Made by a program: the position numbers and the translations under genes. Below, in pieces: positions 37,969 through 40,838 of a stretch of 40,838 nucleotides of DNA (its first letter is position 1; the number at the start of each line of letters is the position of its first letter). A model generated the notes under the pieces. That model ran no database searches, was not told the origin of the DNA, and saw nothing but the letters and a program-made list of their open reading frames with translations. This DNA is from a virus, in IMG/VR virus record IMGVR_UViG_3300006641_000010, positions 1 through 40,838 of that record. One strand, 5' to 3'.

Positions 37969-39146
37969 GCATCATTCAGCTGCGCGATGCGGCCAAGCAC
38001 TTCAAGCAGCTGCCTCATCAACTTGCCGCTTGGGATTGGCTGCAGGAACACCTAGACGCTGACACGCTCAAGCAGTTCGCGGAGCTGTATCGCGCTGATC
38101 CGGCAGTCAAGCAACCGCTGCCGCCGAGCTGGCTGGCACCCGCTCTGAAGATCATCCGCGAGTTTGAAGGTTGCAAGCTGGAGGCCTACCGCTGCCCAGC
38201 TGGTGTGCCCACCATCGGTTGGGGCACCACACGGCTGATGGATACGCCGGTGCGCATGGGCGACAAGATCAGTCAGGCCCTAGCGGATGAGCTGCTGCAA
38301 AACGAGGTAGAGAACCTCTTCGGCCCTGGCGTGCTGCACCTGCTGCCGCTGGCCAAGCAATGGAAGCCCAATCAGGTCGGGGCCATCATCAGCTTTGCCT
38401 ACAACCTCGGCCTTGGTGCTTTAGAGGATTCCACGCTGCGCAAGCGGCTGCTGGCTGGGGAAGACCCCTGCACTGTCGTGCGGGAAGAACTGCCGCGCTG
38501 GGTGCATGCCGGCGAAGCTGTGCTGGCCGGGCTAGAGCGGCGACGCGCTGCGGAGGTGGCCCTGTTCTGCGGTGATCAGCGTTTGGGCGTGCCTGCACAG
38601 CAGAAGCCCAACACACCGTTGAAGGTGCCCTACTACAGCCAACGCGATTCCACGGTGGCGGGCCAGGCCAACCGGATGTGCTTCTCCAGCAGTTGCGCCA
38701 TGCTCGTCTCCTTCCTGCGGCCGGGTGTGATTACGGGCGCAGCGGCCGACGATCAATACCTCAAGACGGTGCAGCGCTTTGGCGATACCACCGATGTGAA
38801 TGCACAGCTCAAGGCGTTAGCGCACTACGGCATCAAGGCTCGCTTCAAGCAAGACGCCGGTTGGGATGACCTGCAGCAGCAGATCGCACGTTCAGTGCCG
38901 ATCCCCTGCGGATTCCTGCATCACGGCACCAGCGCCAAGCCCACTGGCGGCGGCCATTGGCTCACCGTGATCGGCATCACCAAAGGTCACGTCATCGTTA
39001 ACGATCCCTTTGGCGAGATGGACGTGGTGCGCGGCACCTACCTCAACAGCAAAGGTTCAGGGCTGCCCTACAGCAAGGCGAACTGGGGGCCACGGTGGCT
39101 GGTGGAAGGGCCGCGTTCCGGCTGGTGCATCATCGCCGAGCCATGA
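37965..39146 (+). CDS. Endolysin: GH24 lysozyme plus C39-like peptidase
   Basis: A 393-aa bifunctional cell-wall enzyme. Residues 1-50 are a helical leader. The T4-lysozyme-type domain (about 55-205) has FEGCKLEAYRCPAGVPTIGW with catalytic Glu68, and NQVGAIISFAYNLGLGAL. The C39-like cysteine peptidase domain (about 220-390) has VPYYSQRDSTVAGQANRMCF with Cys239, GGGHWLTVIGITKGHVIVND with His331 and Asp347. Cutting both glycan and peptide bonds fits lysis of a cyanobacterial wall. No signal peptide, so release depends on the holin. Confidence 0.92.
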   Translation: MSIIQLRDAAKHFKQLPHQLAAWDWLQEHLDADTLKQFAELYRADPAVKQPLPPSWLAPALKIIREFEGCKLEAYRCPAGVPTIGWGTTRLMDTPVRMGDKISQALADELLQNEVENLFGPGVLHLLPLAKQWKPNQVGAIISFAYNLGLGALEDSTLRKRLLAGEDPCTVVREELPRWVHAGEAVLAGLERRRAAEVALFCGDQRLGVPAQQKPNTPLKVPYYSQRDSTVAGQANRMCFSSSCAMLVSFLRPGVITGAAADDQYLKTVQRFGDTTDVNAQLKALAHYGIKARFKQDAGWDDLQQQIARSVPIPCGFLHHGTSAKPTGGGHWLTVIGITKGHVIVNDPFGEMDVVRGTYLNSKGSGLPYSKANWGPRWLVEGPRSGWCIIAEP

Positions 39147-39328
39147 GGAACGTGAACATCAGCCAGCGCATTCAACCTGGCCTGTGGAAGGTCCACCGCA
39201 AAGACACCGGCGTTGTGGTGTGGATGGCGATGGCCAACGGCATCACCTACCTCAGCTATCACGAGGAGCAAACCCGCCTCTGGCTCAGCCGTGAGCTAGA
39301 CGATCCAGAACCGCTCGATGCGGCATGA
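39143..39328 (+). CDS. Small hypothetical protein after endolysin, 61 aa
   Basis: ATGA overlap with the endolysin. MRNVNISQRIQPGLWKVHRK, then TGVVVWMAMANGITYLSYHE and LWLSRELDDPEPLDAA. Beta-rich start, acidic end. Coupling suggests a lysis accessory; no family recognised. Its stop codon overlaps the A tract of the minus-strand terminator. Confidence 0.7.
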   Translation: MRNVNISQRIQPGLWKVHRKDTGVVVWMAMANGITYLSYHEEQTRLWLSRELDDPEPLDAA

Positions 39329-39355
39329 AAAAGCCCCCGGCATGACCACGGGGGC
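39328..39355 (-). terminator. Terminator of the leftward early operon
   Basis: On the minus strand: stem GCCCCCG (39355-39349) / CGGGGGC (39339-39333), 9-nt loop, then TTTTT (39332-39328). Follows the small minus gene at 39372-39536. Confidence 0.85.
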
Positions 39356-39371
39356 AGGTTGAACATCCGAC

Positions 39372-39536
39372 CTAGCTTGCCGGCTTGTCATTTCTTAAGC
39401 CTTTCGCCACCATCATGCACTCAAACATCACTTCAGCTTGCCAGCGTTGTTGATGTTCAATGCAGTAACCAAGGCCACACACCCGCCACTTGATCCCATC
39501 CTTTGTGGTGACCTGATTGATGACAGGTTCACTCAC
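39372..39536 (-). CDS. Small hypothetical protein, 54 aa, GTG start
   Basis: Minus-strand 54-aa protein with GTG start at 39536: MSEPVINQVTTKDGIKWRVC, then GLGYCIEHQQRWQAEVMFEC and MVAKGLRNDKPAS. The sequence has normal composition with two Cys and three Trp/Tyr positions. It is preceded 21 nt upstream by the box GGGAACCTAG on its own strand and followed 16 nt downstream by a strong minus-strand terminator, so it behaves as a genuine last gene of the leftward transcript. Confidence 0.75.
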   Translation of the reverse strand: MSEPVINQVTTKDGIKWRVCGLGYCIEHQQRWQAEVMFECMMVAKGLRNDKPAS

Positions 39537-39557
39537 GGGAATACTTAGCGCAACCTT

Positions 39558-39567
39558 CTAGGTTCCC
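39558..39567 (-). promoter_or_regulatory. GGNAASYTAG-type box, minus orientation
   Basis: Minus-strand GGGAACCTAG, 21 nt before the GTG at 39536. The divergent plus side (GCAACCTTCTAGG) is a degenerate counterpart. Confidence 0.55.
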
Positions 39568-39570
39568 GTT

Positions 39571-39792
39571 ATGGCGTGGGGAGAGTGGATGGTGCCCCAG
39601 CCAGGACCGGAGCACCTGCTCACGCTGGAACAGCAACGGCGTGCCGTTGATGGCTACACGCTGCCGCAGGCTAAGGCCATGCTGCTGCGCTTGTGCCAGC
39701 TGTCCTTACATCAAGACCTGATCATCCGAGGCGCTACGCGGCGGATCGCAGAGCTTGAATGCACTCTTGCCCTTGCAGACCGCCAAGCTTGA
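39571..39792 (+). CDS. Small two-helix protein, possible NblA-like
   Basis: A 73-aa protein: MAWGEWMVPQPGPEH, then LLTLEQQRRAVDGYTLPQAK, AMLLRLCQLSLHQDLIIRGA and a C-terminal helix. The L(S/T)LEQQ start followed by QAKxxLxxL and a second helix ending near a (V)K/RxA pattern resembles the NblA family of phycobilisome-degradation adaptors, which some freshwater cyanophages carry; similarity is weak by eye. It converges on and overlaps the sigma factor gene by 59 nt. Confidence 0.6.
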   Translation: MAWGEWMVPQPGPEHLLTLEQQRRAVDGYTLPQAKAMLLRLCQLSLHQDLIIRGATRRIAELECTLALADRQA

Positions 39793-40648
39793 GCCTGAGG
39801 GTGGTCATGGCTCGGTTGTGCATCTGCTGGGTGGCCTGACGGCTCACCTTAAGCTCGGCACCAATTTGTTCGTAAGGCTTCGGCAGGCGGGTGGTGCCGA
39901 AATAACGGCTGCGGATGATGTGCTGGTGCTCGGGGGTCAGATCGTTGATGGCTTCATGCAGCGCATCACTGAACTCTTGCAAGTCATCGAGTTGTCCATC
40001 GGTGCTGCGTGGATCAGCCACCACATCCATAAACTCGCCGTACTTCTCCCCGCCTGGCATCTTCTGATCCAGGCTCAAGACGCTTGCGTTGTGGTTGAGG
40101 TAGCCGAGCAGCGTTTGCTTTTGGATCCCGCAATGCTTGGCTACATCAGCCAGCGGCGGCAGCTTGCCATGCTCTCGCAGGTGCAGCTGCATGTAGTCCA
40201 TCGCTTTGCGCAGCTGATCATTGGCCTGCATCGGCAGGTGGATGATCCGGCTGTGGCGGTTGATCGCTCGCGTGATGCCTTGGCGAATCCACCAGTAGCA
40301 ATAGGTGCTGAACTTGTAGCCCAGCGCCGGCTCAAACTTGAGGATGGCGGAATCCAAGCCAATCAGACCCTCTTGAATTAGGTCTTCAAGGGTCAGCGTG
40401 CCGCTGTACTTCTTGTATTTGCCGGCCACATTAACGGCCAGGCGAATGTTGGAGAGAAAGAAGCGATCACGAGCGCGGCGCCCTTTGTTGATGATGCCCT
40501 TCTGCTGTTTGGTCGGCTTATCAGGGTCACCGATGGCGAGCCAGGCCTGCACCTGACGGGCCAGGGTGATCTCTTCGGCAGCCGTGAGCAGGGGATAGCG
40601 GCGCGAGTGCTGGATGATCCAATCGACGGAAGTGCCAGGCGTAGCCAT
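39734..40648 (-). CDS. Full-length sigma-70 family sigma factor (group 2, RpoD-like)
   Basis: A 304-aa sigma factor with all main regions: 1.2 (SVDWIIQHSRRYPLLTAAEE, ITLARQVQ), 2 (RFFLSNIRLAVNVAGKYKKY, LTLEDLIQEGLIGLDSAILK, FSTYCYWWIRQGITRAINRH), 3 (AMDYMQLHLREHGKLPPLAD, VAKHCGIQKQTLLGYL) and 4 (LTPEHQHIIRSRYFG, PYEQIGAELKVSRQATQQMH). It should load onto host RNA polymerase and redirect it. It lies downstream of dcd in the leftward early operon across the circle junction, fitting an early-expressed switch to late promoters. Region 4.2 departs from the RpoD consensus, which may mean altered -35 recognition. Confidence 0.9.
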   Translation of the reverse strand: MATPGTSVDWIIQHSRRYPLLTAAEEITLARQVQAWLAIGDPDKPTKQQKGIINKGRRARDRFFLSNIRLAVNVAGKYKKYSGTLTLEDLIQEGLIGLDSAILKFEPALGYKFSTYCYWWIRQGITRAINRHSRIIHLPMQANDQLRKAMDYMQLHLREHGKLPPLADVAKHCGIQKQTLLGYLNHNASVLSLDQKMPGGEKYGEFMDVVADPRSTDGQLDDLQEFSDALHEAINDLTPEHQHIIRSRYFGTTRLPKPYEQIGAELKVSRQATQQMHNRAMTTLRLKLGGLQGQECIQALRSAA

Positions 40649-40768
40649 TGGCAGCAGTGTGGGGGAGAAATGGCTAGTGTTTGGGCCTAGACCTTTTTTC
40701 GAGGGCTAGGCGGAACCGTAGAGGCAGGCTGCGGTAAGGGCGGCACCGCGTGAGGACCGCCCACCTGC
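40649..40768. other. Intergenic region between dcd and sigma gene
   Basis: No gene seen. On the circular genome it separates dcd from the sigma start (both minus). It contains a hairpin GGGCGG (40738-40743) / CCGCCC (40757-40762) with a 13-nt loop just after dcd, and CTAG boxes at 40686 and 40705 close to an A/T tract. It probably holds a weak terminator or attenuator and the sigma promoter. Confidence 0.45.
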
Positions 40769-40838
40769 CACCTTTTTGCTCAGACCGTGGCCAAGGTCAC
40801 GGTGTGCTCTTGGTCTTGGTATTTGCCAGCGCGGTCTT
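40769..40838. repeat. Terminal direct repeat, right copy
   Basis: Exact copy of bases 1-70. Gives a circular unit of about 40,768 bp; here it also repeats the end of dcd. Confidence 0.95.

Noticed and set aside
1-40838. 70-bp end repeat considered as physical cohesive or terminal repeat
   Set aside because: It lies inside the dcd coding end and has no packaging signal; an assembly overlap of a circular or permuted genome explains it.

Overview
The window is a complete temperate tailed-phage genome assembled as a circle. The first 70 bases recur exactly as the last 70, so the unit length is about 40,768 bp. The tape measure, tail-tube and tail-chaperone genes point to a long non-contractile tail (siphovirus-like). 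A cyanobacterial host (Synechococcus/Cyanobium type) is the best guess, from the high GC, an XisF-like large serine recombinase, an RpoD-like group-2-type sigma factor, a DUF4055 portal, a DUF7936 protein and several small proteins of a kind I associate with cyanophages. This is inference from family resemblance; no host gene is present.

Layout. Around 4.8 kb two programmes diverge. Leftward (minus strand, 4.77 kb down to 0 and on across the circle junction to 39.33 kb) runs the early operon: large serine recombinase, putative regulator, Sak3/DUF1071-like annealing protein, small proteins, SSB, dCTP deaminase, a full-length sigma-70 factor and a 54-aa gene, ending at a minus-strand terminator. 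Rightward, 4.85-10.3 kb holds two small genes with terminators, a 10-bp iteron array with initiator and loader candidates (likely replication origin), a PD-(D/E)XK exonuclease, RusA and several tiny genes. No polymerase, primase or helicase is seen, so replication probably uses the host machinery. From 10.3 kb come TerS, TerL, portal, scaffold, major capsid, a Mu gpF-like head protein carrying an intein, head-tail connector, a second diverged sigma-like factor, tail tube, two head-tail genes inverted on the minus strand, tape measure, tail hub/receptor proteins, a lambda-like frameshifted tail chaperone in an unusual late position, and a run of fibres ending in a peptidase S74 chaperone. The last block holds a tyrosine recombinase, two small membrane proteins (holin candidates), a GH24 plus C39 endolysin and small genes.

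Main observations: (1) the intein (17512-18468) holds, on the opposite strand, a complete HTH plus Vsr/DUF559-like endonuclease gene, while the sense frame stays open across it; (2) two sigma factors, together with a recurring GGNAASYTAG element about 18-23 nt before many late genes on both strands, always pointing at the gene; (3) two sigma70-type promoters with an identical 17-nt palindromic spacer, a likely operator; (4) two unrelated site-specific recombinases; (5) an exact lambda-type slippery heptamer in the tail chaperone.
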